This document shows positions 1 through 5,822 of a stretch of 6,070 nucleotides of DNA, in pieces. The notes under the pieces were generated by a model. That model was not told the origin of the DNA and made no database searches. It saw only the letters and a list, made by a program, of their open reading frames with translations. The stretch comes from Bacillota bacterium (lineage in GTDB: Bacteria; Bacillota_A; Clostridia; DSM-8532). The stretch lies in assembly GCA_023424865.1 (NCBI GenBank), contig JAFADM010000511.1, positions 1 to 6,070 on the forward strand. Direction: 5' to 3'. The position numbers and the translations under genes are program-made. Each line of letters starts with the position of its first letter. Within the stretch, counting starts at the first letter, position 1.

Positions 1-191
1 AAAACCTCTCGGTTATCATTATTAAGTATGTTTCCGAGCACTGGTTTGAATCCGCCCTTCACAACCAGACCACTTATTTCCTTGAAAAAAACCTCAGTAA
101 ACACAAAAACGTATCTTCCGTGATAACACCTTTTCATTATAAAATAAACAAAAAGGATTCTGCCGGAAAAACGCCTGGTGGAGTCAAGTAG
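1..191 (+). CDS. APC-family amino acid permease, C-terminal fragment
   Basis: This is the 3' end of a gene that begins before the window. The open frame is read from base 3 and gives 62 residues before the TAG at 189-191. The segment HWFESALHNQTTYFLEKNL followed by a short hydrophilic stretch with VSSVITPFHY resembles the cytoplasmic tail of bacterial APC-superfamily amino acid permeases. In many of these, a W/F-x-x-LHNQT motif and a final V-x-T/S-V-x-Y-H-L-like strand follow the last membrane helix. No membrane segment lies in the visible part, so substrate cannot be judged. The tail runs about 15 residues past the usual YH-L end and is lysine-rich. An intrinsic terminator follows 22 bases after the stop, so this gene probably ends its transcript. 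The family call is from motif memory and is moderately sure; the exact substrate is unknown. Confidence 0.6.
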   Translation, partial: NLSVIIIKYVSEHWFESALHNQTTYFLEKNLSKHKNVSSVITPFHYKINKKDSAGKTPGGVK

Positions 192-213
192 AAGCACCAT
201 TGACTTTAAGCGG

Positions 214-240
214 GCCGGAGCCATGCATCCGGCTTTTTTT
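214..240 (+). terminator. Rho-independent terminator after the permease
   Basis: A perfect 6-bp GC-rich stem (GCCGGA at 214-219 with TCCGGC at 228-233) closes an 8-base loop and is followed directly by seven T residues (234-240). Two G-T pairs (213-234, 212-235) can extend it. It lies 22 bases after the permease stop and 39 bases before gatC, so it should separate the two transcripts. Confidence 0.88.
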
Positions 241-279
241 GCAGCCTGACAGACGCCCAAAGAAAGGAAATTCTCAAAA

Positions 280-1626
280 ATGGAAGCAATCAAAAATGCC
301 GCAATGTATGTGCTTGGTTTCAAATCCTATGTCATGATGCCCTTTATCATTCTCATTCTGGCCCTTATTTTCGGAATAAAGCCCCTTAAGGCCTTCAAGT
401 CGGCTTTAACACTTGGTGTGGGCTTTGTGGGAATATTTCTTGTCTTTGACTATTTTGTCGAAATGATCCACCCTGTCGTCGAAGCCCTCATTGAACGTAC
501 GGGGCTTCACTTTAATGTGCTGGATGTGGGCTGGCCCCCTATGGCGGGAATCACCTGGTCCTTCAGCATGGCGCCCCTTCTTATTTTTCTTATAATGGGC
601 TTTAATGTGGTGCTGCTCATCACCCGGGCCACAAAGACGGTTAATATTGATTTATGGAATTACTGGCATTTTATCTTTGCAGGGGCCATCGTATACAACC
701 TTACCGGGAATATTCTTCTCACAGTACTGGTGGTTCTTGCCCTCAGCACCTTTACTCTTAAAATGGCTGACTGGAGCGCGCCTGCGGTTCACCGTTTTTC
801 CGGTTTGGAGGGCATATCCATCCCCACCTTTTCTGCTGCCACCTATTTTCCTGTGGGCGTTTTGGGGAACAAGCTCATTGATGCCATTCCCGGTCTTAAT
901 AAAATAGAGGCCAATCCGGAAAAGCTCAAGGAAAAGCTGGGCATACTCAGCGAGCCCATGTTCATCGGCTTTTTCACCGGTATCCTCCTGGGCATAGGCG
1001 GAGGCTATGAATTCCGTGACGTGGCCTCCTTAAGCGTGGGCATTGCCGCAGTAAGCTACATACTCCCCAAAATGTGTGAAATTGTAGGAACCGCTCTCAT
1101 CCCCATTTCAGAAGGCATGAAGGTCTTTATAAAAAAACGCCTTCCCAATGCCGGACAGACCTATATTGCACTGGATGTGGCCGTTCTCATGGGACAGCCC
1201 TCCATAGTGGTAACCGGTATCCTTTTAATGCCGGTGGCCCTCATTCTGGCCTTTTTGCTTCCCGGCATCACCTTTATTCCACTGGGAGATCTGGCAAACC
1301 TCATGGTGCTTGTAAGCCTTATTTGCCCCATAACCAAGGGAAATGTTTTAAGAAGCTTCCTGCTGGGCATTCCCATCATTATAGCCAATCTCTATCTATC
1401 CTCCTTCTTCTATGCCCAATATAACGAAACCGCCGCCTCCGTCGGTTATGCCATAGCCGGGTACGACGGTGCCTTTACAAGCCTGGTGGAAGGCGGAAAC
1501 ATGGTTAGGGTTTGGATGATACAGCTTTTCAGCGGCAGCTTCGGAGCCCTTCTTATCCTCCCTGTGGCCCTTGTTGTCCTTTACTTTACACGAAAGATCG
1601 CCCTTCGGGATCACGGAGACAAATAG
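280..1626 (+). CDS. gatC: PTS galactitol-family transporter subunit IIC (EIIC-Gat)
   Basis: This is the membrane channel subunit of a phosphotransferase-system transporter of the galactitol (GAT) family, which moves a polyol or sugar inward while the partner EIIB phosphorylates it. The protein is 448 residues, the usual length for GatC (about 450). It is very hydrophobic, with membrane segments near residues 18-33, 41-58, 97-115, 131-157, 228-242, 248-265, 307-329, 338-351, 356-377 and 412-437. Family landmarks are VGWPPMAGITW (83-93), the segment LLITRATKTVNIDLWNYWHF (112-131) and LIPISEGMK (273-281). The ATG at 280 has an AAAGGA ribosome site ending 11 bases upstream. No EIIA or EIIB gene lies on either side, so this copy must rely on subunits coded elsewhere, or have lost them. 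Substrate is not determinable; galactitol itself is only the family name. No convincing promoter is visible between the upstream terminator and the start. Confidence 0.9.
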   Translation: MEAIKNAAMYVLGFKSYVMMPFIILILALIFGIKPLKAFKSALTLGVGFVGIFLVFDYFVEMIHPVVEALIERTGLHFNVLDVGWPPMAGITWSFSMAPLLIFLIMGFNVVLLITRATKTVNIDLWNYWHFIFAGAIVYNLTGNILLTVLVVLALSTFTLKMADWSAPAVHRFSGLEGISIPTFSAATYFPVGVLGNKLIDAIPGLNKIEANPEKLKEKLGILSEPMFIGFFTGILLGIGGGYEFRDVASLSVGIAAVSYILPKMCEIVGTALIPISEGMKVFIKKRLPNAGQTYIALDVAVLMGQPSIVVTGILLMPVALILAFLLPGITFIPLGDLANLMVLVSLICPITKGNVLRSFLLGIPIIIANLYLSSFFYAQYNETAASVGYAIAGYDGAFTSLVEGGNMVRVWMIQLFSGSFGALLILPVALVVLYFTRKIALRDHGDK

Positions 1627-1635
1627 TGGAAAAAT

Positions 1636-3276
1636 TTATCCCTTTCTGTCCCAACCCCTATAGGTAAAGGAAGTAAACTCGGCTGTCTTATGCGGAGCGT
1701 TTTCCCCTGAGGTTCCCCACACGCCAATATAAGCTCCCGTAAAGCCTCCGGCTCTCTCGGTGCTCAAAACTCTGCCGTCAACACCCGTTGCCAGAAGCTC
1801 TTGGGCCATTTCCCTTTTATCCCCTTCTTCCTGTTTACCGGAACTCCCGTAATAAAAGGAATAGTCCTGACCCCGGGCTTCAACTCTCAGACAAAGAGAG
1901 GGTGCAGCCAGGGGTTTTTGTGCAATCAACGTTTCTATTCCCTTTTCACACACTACAAGCCGGACAAGAGTGCGGCCTTTTTCCAATCCGTACTCCAGCC
2001 GGATATGATAGGCTGGGCTCTGAACCGCTGCCACCCCTGCCCACTGGCCTTCCTTTTCAGGCAAAAAGCCCATACGGCACTCGACGGAGTAATGGATATG
2101 CTGAAGCCTTCTTCCCAGGAAGGAAGGGTTATGACTGCTGTTGAGCCCCTGGGGCTTTAATGCAAGGACAAGGGCTCCGGTACTGGAGGACATCTGCCAA
2201 AAGGGCTCTTCCGGTGTTCCCATACAGTTCCATATAAGATCCGGCGCCTCTTTTCCAAAGCCCTCCATCACATAATCGGGCCCTTGGTCCTTATGCAGGG
2301 TAATGGCTTTTCGTGCTGAAAGCCTGTTCTCCTGGGTTAAATCCGGTATGGGATACCGCTTTTCAACCTTGCCTGAGCAGGGGCAAAGGACAGGCCAGTC
2401 CTCTTCCCATACCACCGGTGCCAGAAAGGTCTCCCTGCCCAGATTGCGATAATACCCTCCGAAGGGGCGGGACCCCAGAAGGGTTATCCACCATTCCCCC
2501 TTAGGTGTTTCCACCAGATCCCCGTGTCCCACATTCACAATAGGGTGCTTCCTTCCCAAATGCCGGTGGGTGAGAACAGGATTGGAGGGACAGCCTTCAT
2601 AGGGTCCTGTAAGCTTTTTGCTTCGGGCAACGGTAACGGCATGATGATAGTCGGTGCCGCCCTCGGCTATAAGTAAATAATAGTAATCCCCCTTTTTATA
2701 AAGATGGGGGCCTTCCGCCCAAATGGCGTCCTTCAGAGCGCCCCGCCAAAGGCCATGGCGTTCACCCTTTAATGTAAAGCGAGTCAAGTCAAGCTCCCTG
2801 AGCCAGATTTCATTGTCTCCGAAATACCGGCCGCCTCCGGGAGCGTCTGCTGTTCCCATCATGAAGCATCTTCCGTCGTCCTCAAAGAAAAGAGAGGGAT
2901 CAATACCCGGCGCTTCCTGGATAAAAACGGGATCCGACCAGGGGCCCGCAGGATTCGAGGCGGTAACAATAAAGTTTCCTTCGCCGCCGATAAGGGTTGT
3001 AACAAGATAAAACGTTCCTCTGTGCCATCGAAGAGTGGGGGCATAAATGCCCTGGGAATGGGAAAGTCCGTTTAAGGGCAGCTGACCCGGACGATCCAAT
3101 ACATGTCCAAGCTGTTCCCAATTTACAAGATCACGGCTGTGGAACAGGGGAATTCCGGGGAAAAAGGTAAAGCTGGAGTTCACAAGGTAATAATCCTCCT
3201 CCACCCGGCAGACGGAGGGATCCGGATAGAATCCCGGCAGGATGGGGTTTTCAAAATACAGTTCCTTATCCGGCAT
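1636..3276 (-). CDS. Glycoside hydrolase family 43, XynB-like beta-xylosidase / alpha-L-arabinofuranosidase
   Basis: This is a five-bladed beta-propeller enzyme that probably trims xylose or arabinose from the ends of xylan- or arabinan-derived oligosaccharides. It is 546 residues counted from the ATG at 3276. The GH43 catalytic triad is intact: Asp19 in FYPDPS (general base), Asp126 in GIDPS (pKa modulator) and Glu188 in WAEGPH (general acid). Also present are the propeller motif FFPGIPLFHSRDLVNW, an active-site-type His251 in VGHGDLV and a LGRETFLAPV motif. The catalytic domain covers about residues 5-300; residues 320-546 fit the beta-sandwich domain found at the C-terminus of XynB-type GH43 enzymes. 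There is no signal peptide, so it should act in the cytoplasm on imported oligosaccharides. A GTG three codons upstream (3283-3285) is also in frame, but the AAAGGA site is only 2 bases from it and 11 from the ATG, so the ATG is preferred. No transporter or other xylan gene is adjacent. Subfamily (11 or 12) and true substrate are uncertain. Confidence 0.9.
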   Translation of the reverse strand: MPDKELYFENPILPGFYPDPSVCRVEEDYYLVNSSFTFFPGIPLFHSRDLVNWEQLGHVLDRPGQLPLNGLSHSQGIYAPTLRWHRGTFYLVTTLIGGEGNFIVTASNPAGPWSDPVFIQEAPGIDPSLFFEDDGRCFMMGTADAPGGGRYFGDNEIWLRELDLTRFTLKGERHGLWRGALKDAIWAEGPHLYKKGDYYYLLIAEGGTDYHHAVTVARSKKLTGPYEGCPSNPVLTHRHLGRKHPIVNVGHGDLVETPKGEWWITLLGSRPFGGYYRNLGRETFLAPVVWEEDWPVLCPCSGKVEKRYPIPDLTQENRLSARKAITLHKDQGPDYVMEGFGKEAPDLIWNCMGTPEEPFWQMSSSTGALVLALKPQGLNSSHNPSFLGRRLQHIHYSVECRMGFLPEKEGQWAGVAAVQSPAYHIRLEYGLEKGRTLVRLVVCEKGIETLIAQKPLAAPSLCLRVEARGQDYSFYYGSSGKQEEGDKREMAQELLATGVDGRVLSTERAGGFTGAYIGVWGTSGENAPHKTAEFTSFTYRGWDRKG

Positions 3277-3287
3277 AGACAGCACAT

Positions 3288-3295
3288 TCCTTTCC
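3288..3295 (-). promoter_or_regulatory. Ribosome binding site deciding the GH43 start
   Basis: On the minus strand the sequence GGAAAGGA lies 11 bases before the ATG at 3276 and only 2 bases before the in-frame GTG at 3285. Eleven bases is also the spacing seen at gatC in this window, so the ATG is the more likely start. Confidence 0.6.
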
Positions 3296-3341
3296 GGTGT
3301 ATTATTGCTTTTATGGGCAAGACTGGGTAAAACGACTTGAT

Positions 3342-3354
3342 AGCTATGGTAGCT
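3342..3354. repeat. Short inverted repeat upstream of the GH43 gene
   Basis: AGCTA and TAGCT form a perfect 5-bp dyad around a TGG centre, about 66 bases upstream of the GH43 ATG. It could be a repressor operator or a small hairpin in the GH43 leader. It is short enough to be chance. Confidence 0.25.
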
Positions 3355-3374
3355 GCTTAATTGAAGGCATATTG

Positions 3375-3396
3375 CTGTAAAATATTCATTTTAGAG
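3375..3396. promoter_or_regulatory. 22-bp AT-rich dyad, candidate operator
   Basis: The arms TAAAAT (3378-3383) and ATTTTA (3388-3393) are perfect around an ATTC centre, and two further pairs (C3375-G3396, T3376-A3395) extend the dyad to 8 of 9 matched positions. It lies about 100 bases upstream of the GH43 ATG, a fitting place for a carbohydrate regulator. No known consensus was matched, and it is not a good GlnR box. Confidence 0.3.
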
Positions 3397-3557
3397 ACAG
3401 AGATTCCGTCACTTTTAATTGTATCCTATACTAAGAGGCCTTACCATTCCCTTTATAGGAAGCCTGTCAATAAAAAAGAGTAAGCACAAGCAGAATAAAA
3501 CACACTGGCATAACGGGAATATGACGGCACATCTTCAAAGTCCTGCAAAGATGATTT

Positions 3558-3575
3558 CAAATTTCAGGAAATTTG
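3558..3575. repeat. Perfect 7-bp inverted repeat with a CAGG centre
   Basis: CAAATTT and AAATTTG flank a four-base CAGG centre, giving a perfect 18-bp dyad about 70 bases upstream of the glnA -35 box. No T-run follows, so it is not a terminator. A further half-like CAAATTG starts at 3584. It may be an operator site; low complexity of the arms keeps confidence low. Confidence 0.3.
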
Positions 3576-3591
3576 CCTTTCTTCAAATTGT

Positions 3592-3613
3592 CCGCAAGCA
3601 CGTACACTTGCGG
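3592..3613. promoter_or_regulatory. GC-rich dyad upstream of the glnA promoter
   Basis: CCGCAAG (3592-3598) and CTTGCGG (3607-3613) form a perfect 7-bp inverted repeat with an 8-base spacer, in an otherwise AT-rich spacer and 32 bases before the -35 box. No T-run follows, so it does not look like a terminator. The position suits an activator or repressor binding site. No regulator family is assigned. Confidence 0.4.
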
Positions 3614-3645
3614 CGATTGAAAGACAAATCCGGTAAAATCTGTTC

Positions 3646-3675
3646 TTGCATTATCCTTTTTGACTATGCTATAAT
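3646..3675 (+). promoter_or_regulatory. Sigma-A-type promoter of glnA
   Basis: A consensus -10 box TATAAT (3670-3675) carries an extended TG motif (TGC just before it), and a TTGCAT -35 box (3646-3651) lies 18 bases upstream. Transcription should start near 3681-3683, giving a leader of about 80 bases before the glnA ATG. It is the best promoter in the window. It probably drives glnA and the ANTAR gene, and perhaps gltB. Confidence 0.75.
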
Positions 3676-3679
3676 TTGT

Positions 3680-3729
3680 ATTACTGTTGCAAGTTTTATT
3701 TTCAAATCCTTCAACAGCAATCCAGTAAT
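3680..3729 (+). other. glnA leader with two competing stems
   Basis: The leader start can pair in two exclusive ways: ATTACTG (3680-3686) with CAGTAAT (3723-3729), or CTGTTG (3684-3689) with CAACAG (3712-3717). The two stems share 3684-3686. A hybrid form using ATTA with TAAT outside the CTGTTG stem is also possible. Because the 5' arm starts about where transcription begins, part of the first stem may be absent from the RNA. There is no terminator T-run after either stem. Confidence 0.3.
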
Positions 3730-3742
3730 CCTTCTCAAATAA

Positions 3743-3760
3743 ATTTGCAAAGGAGCAAAT
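3743..3760 (+). promoter_or_regulatory. glnA ribosome binding site inside a hexaloop hairpin
   Basis: The strong Shine-Dalgarno AAAGGAG (3749-3755) lies 8 bases before the glnA ATG. It is enclosed by a perfect 6-bp stem, ATTTGC (3743-3748) with GCAAAT (3755-3760), leaving the six-base loop AAAGGA. Loop position 1 is A and position 4 is G, the pattern known for ANTAR-protein RNA targets. The hairpin itself is directly visible; its link to the ANTAR gene downstream is inference. The second hairpin of a classical two-hairpin ANTAR target was not found next to it. Confidence 0.5.
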
Positions 3761-3763
3761 ATT

Positions 3764-5101
3764 ATGAAGAGCAACCTTAACCGGGATCAGATCCTCCGCT
3801 TAGCCAAAGAAAACGATATTAAATTCATACGTCTGCAATTCACTGATCTTTTCGGAATGTCAAAAAATCTCGCAATCACCGTTGACTATCTCGAGGAAGC
3901 TCTTGAAAATAAATATATGTTCGACGGCTCCTCCATTGACGGCTTTGTTCGTATAGAAGAATCCGATATGTACCTTTATCCGGACATCCAGTCCTTTGCA
4001 ATCTTCCCCTGGCGTCCCCAGAACGGAAGGGTGGCAAGGCTCTTATGCGATGTTTATACACCCGATGCCAAGCCCTTTGAGGGTGATCCCCGCTACATAC
4101 TGAAGCGTGCGGTTGATGAAGCCGCCAAGCTTGGCTATACCTTCAACGTGGGCAGCGAATGTGAATTTTTCCTTTTCCATACAGACGATAACGGCAAGCC
4201 CACCACCACCTCTCATGACAAGGGCGGCTATTTTGATTTAAGCCCCATGGATTTAGGAGAGGATGCCAGAAGGGATATCTGCCTGACACTGGAGGAAATG
4301 GGCTTTAATATTGAAGCCTCCCATCATGAGGTGGCCAACGGCCAGCACGAGATTGATTTTCGCTATGACGAGGCCCTCCAGGCTGCCGACAATCTCATGA
4401 CCTTCAAGCTGGTTGTAAAGACGGTAGCCCGCCGCCACGGCCTTGCTGCCACCTTTATGCCCAAGCCCATTGCCGGCATGGCCGGAAGCGGCCTCCACAC
4501 CAATCTGTCCCTTTCAAAGGATGGCGAAAACGCCTTCTATGATGCCAACGATCGCCTGGGACTTTCCCAGGTAGCCTACAGCTTTATGGCGGGTATCATG
4601 GAGCATATAAAAGCTATTACCGCGGTGGCCAACCCCATCGTGAATTCCTATAAGCGCCTGGTTTCAGGCTATGAGGCTCCCGTGCATATTGCCTGGGCTG
4701 CCAAAAACAGAAGCCCCCTTATCCGGATTCCTTCCTCCATGGGTGCAGGCTCCACCCGAATTGAGCTTCGGAGCCCGGATCCCTCATGCAATCCTTATTT
4801 AACCTACGCAATCATCCTGGCAGCCGGTCTTGACGGCGTTAAACGCGGTCTTGTTCCTCCGGCTCCTGTTGAAAAGAACATTTATACCATGGATCCCAAG
4901 GAAAGAGCTGCCCTTAAAATTGAGAGCCTTCCCGAAAACCTCCACGACGCCCTTGATGCTCTCGAAAAGGACAGCCTCATTATGGAAACGCTGGGCTCCC
5001 ATGCCGCTTCCCGGTTTATTATGGCTAAGAGGCAGGAATGGGATGATTATAAGACAAAGGTACATCAATGGGAATTGGAGCAGTATCTCTACCGGTATTG
5101 A
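3764..5101 (+). CDS. glnA: Glutamine synthetase type I (GSI-alpha)
   Basis: This enzyme makes glutamine from glutamate, ammonia and ATP in the cytoplasm; it is the entry step of the GS-GOGAT cycle and normally a dodecamer. At 445 residues it matches Bacillus GlnA (about 444). Signature segments are [18 protein letters not shown] (from residue 52), GSECEFFLF with metal ligands Glu132 and Glu134, [13 protein letters not shown] with Glu189 and Glu196, GLHTNLS with His245, the flap SGYEAPVH with Glu304, and NRSPLIRIP. The RIELRSPDP motif supplies Glu334 and Arg336. Arg63 in FVRIEE corresponds to the Arg that mediates glutamine feedback inhibition in GSI-alpha enzymes. The tyrosine adenylylation motif and insertion of GSI-beta enzymes are absent; the matching region reads ESLPENL. 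The start has a strong AAAGGAG site. It lies 55 bases upstream of the ANTAR regulator and is likely cotranscribed with it. Confidence 0.97.
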   Translation: MKSNLNRDQILRLAKENDIKFIRLQFTDLFGMSKNLAITVDYLEEALENKYMFDGSSIDGFVRIEESDMYLYPDIQSFAIFPWRPQNGRVARLLCDVYTPDAKPFEGDPRYILKRAVDEAAKLGYTFNVGSECEFFLFHTDDNGKPTTTSHDKGGYFDLSPMDLGEDARRDICLTLEEMGFNIEASHHEVANGQHEIDFRYDEALQAADNLMTFKLVVKTVARRHGLAATFMPKPIAGMAGSGLHTNLSLSKDGENAFYDANDRLGLSQVAYSFMAGIMEHIKAITAVANPIVNSYKRLVSGYEAPVHIAWAAKNRSPLIRIPSSMGAGSTRIELRSPDPSCNPYLTYAIILAAGLDGVKRGLVPPAPVEKNIYTMDPKERAALKIESLPENLHDALDALEKDSLIMETLGSHAASRFIMAKRQEWDDYKTKVHQWELEQYLYRY

Positions 5102-5105
5102 TTAC

Positions 5106-5132
5106 CTCGCCAGATTAATGCTCAATGGCGAG
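5106..5132 (+). other. Hairpin in the glnA-ANTAR spacer
   Basis: CTCGCCA (5106-5112) pairs perfectly with TGGCGAG (5126-5132) around a 13-base loop, starting 4 bases after the glnA stop. No T-run follows, so it is not a normal terminator. It could be an RNA processing or stability element, or one half of a switch, since its 3' arm is also used by the small hairpin at 5120-5133. Confidence 0.5.
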
Positions 5133-5147
5133 TCACACAGAAAGTGA
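5120..5147 (+). promoter_or_regulatory. Two tandem small hairpins before the ANTAR gene (possible ANTAR target)
   Basis: The first hairpin is GCTC with GAGT (one G-U pair) around the six-base loop AATGGC (5124-5129), with A at position 1 and G at position 4. The second, sharing T5133, is TCAC with GTGA around a seven-base loop ACAGAAA (5137-5143), again A1 and G4. The second stem overlaps the start of the GAGGA ribosome site of the ANTAR gene. Known ANTAR targets are two adjacent hairpins with A1/G4 hexaloops. These stems are only 4 bp and one loop is a base too long, so this is a candidate only. Confidence 0.3.
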
Positions 5148-5156
5148 GGATTTACG

Positions 5157-5744
5157 GTGGATATAAACTGCAATATCCTGCTGACCCTGCGTCAGCAGGA
5201 ATCCATAGAGCAGATTCGCGGTATATTGTCGACCAGAGGCTATTTTATCGTCGATTCCTGCACCTCCGGCATGCAGGCTCTCAGAACAGCGGGCTACCAC
5301 CAGATAGACATAGCCGTGGTGGGGTTTATGCTTTCCGATATGCCCGGCCTTAATTTTGCCAGCGATCTGCAATCCCAGCACAATTGCTCCGTTTTAATGA
5401 TTACCCCACCCGAGCAGATAAGCTATGTGCGTCAAAATTCAGGAACCAATGACATTGTTTGTCTGCCCAGGCCGGTAACCCCCCAATCCCTCTTAACCTC
5501 CATTGACTTGATTTTGCAGTACAGGGAAAGAATTCAAAGCCTTACCCGGGAAACTCACAAGCTCCGTCTGGATTTGGAGCGGCGTTCCCTGGCGGAGAAG
5601 GCCAAAACCCTTCTTATGAACCGGTTCAACATGGGCGAGTCGGAAGCCTGGCGGCATATGCAAAAGCAAAGCATGGACACGGGAAAGCCTCTTACGGAGG
5701 TGGCGGAGGCTATTATCCGGGAACACGGAAAAATACGCCGGTAG
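5157..5744 (+). CDS. ANTAR-domain RNA-binding regulator with degenerate receiver (NitR/NasT/AmiR type)
   Basis: This is a probable RNA-binding antiterminator or translational regulator of nitrogen assimilation. It has 195 residues. Residues 4-122 fit a CheY-like receiver fold, followed by a helical or coiled-coil linker (about 118-140) and an ANTAR domain (about 136-190) with the pattern LERRSLAEKAKTLLM, E-A-W-x-x-M and PLTEVAEAII. The receiver is degenerate: the acidic pair after strand 1 is missing (LLTLRQQ), the phospho-acceptor position reads VVGFM with Gly56 instead of Asp, and the usual Lys before Pro is Arg105; Thr83 is kept. It is therefore unlikely to be switched by phosphorylation. 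The start is GTG at 5157 with GAGGA six bases upstream; no in-frame ATG fits. Placement between glnA and gltB matches the nitR gene of clostridia as I recall it. The target RNAs and the signal are unknown. Confidence 0.9.
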   Translation: MDINCNILLTLRQQESIEQIRGILSTRGYFIVDSCTSGMQALRTAGYHQIDIAVVGFMLSDMPGLNFASDLQSQHNCSVLMITPPEQISYVRQNSGTNDIVCLPRPVTPQSLLTSIDLILQYRERIQSLTRETHKLRLDLERRSLAEKAKTLLMNRFNMGESEAWRHMQKQSMDTGKPLTEVAEAIIREHGKIRR

Positions 5745-5822
5745 GGACAAGTCTCAAAATGACAGCGAGATGCTTAAATTATTTAATATAACAAAGTAAG
5801 CGTTTAACGATCTAATTTTTTC
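5745..5822 (+). promoter_or_regulatory. AT-rich gltB leader; weak promoter and hairpin candidates
   Basis: The 96-base gap between the ANTAR gene and gltB holds a 7-bp stem (5770-5776 with 5797-5803, one G-T pair) with a 20-base AT-rich loop containing the palindrome TTAAATTATTTAA (5774-5786). A run of six T (5816-5821) follows 12 bases after the stem, too far for a standard terminator. A weak promoter could be ATGACA (5759-5764) with TAATAT (5784-5789) at 19 bases. I found no A1/G4 hexaloop hairpin here with more than two pairs. Whether gltB is read through from glnA or has its own promoter is unresolved. Confidence 0.3.

Larger units (their letters stand above)
3277..3763. other. Divergent intergenic region between the GH43 gene and glnA
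   Basis: This AT-rich spacer of 487 bases lies between two divergently transcribed genes and holds no convincing protein gene. A 107-codon open frame at 3419-3742 runs across the glnA promoter, has no ribosome site, and its translation resembles no family I know. What the spacer does hold is four inverted repeats (3342-3354, 3375-3396, 3558-3575, 3592-3613), one good plus-strand promoter (3646-3675) and an 80-base glnA leader. I found no convincing minus-strand promoter for the GH43 gene; the best pairs of boxes are weak. Confidence 0.75.

Noticed and set aside
1788..2160. Plus-strand open frames inside the GH43 gene
   Set aside because: They are shadows of the minus-strand GH43 coding frame, whose catalytic motifs are intact across its length.
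3283..3285. GTG as the GH43 start
   Set aside because: The ribosome site is only 2 bases away, whereas the ATG at 3276 lies at 11 bases, and the three extra residues are not part of the conserved fold.
3632..3661. Possible terminator before the T-run at 3657-3661 upstream of glnA
   Set aside because: The only stem (GG-TAA with TTA-T-CC) is 5 bp with a bulge and a long loop, and the stretch overlaps the promoter itself.
3714..3719. ACAGCA as a partner A1/G4 hexaloop in the glnA leader
   Set aside because: The flanking bases do not pair (A3713 opposite A3720), so there is no stem to present the loop.
3419..3742. Open frame of 107 codons in the spacer before glnA
   Set aside because: It covers the glnA promoter and leader, lacks a ribosome site, has ordinary random-looking composition and matches no family I recognise.
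5770..5803. 7-bp stem in the gltB leader as a terminator or ANTAR target
   Set aside because: The loop is 20 AT-rich bases without the A1/G4 hexaloop pattern, and the T-run starts 12 bases after the stem, so it fits neither class well.
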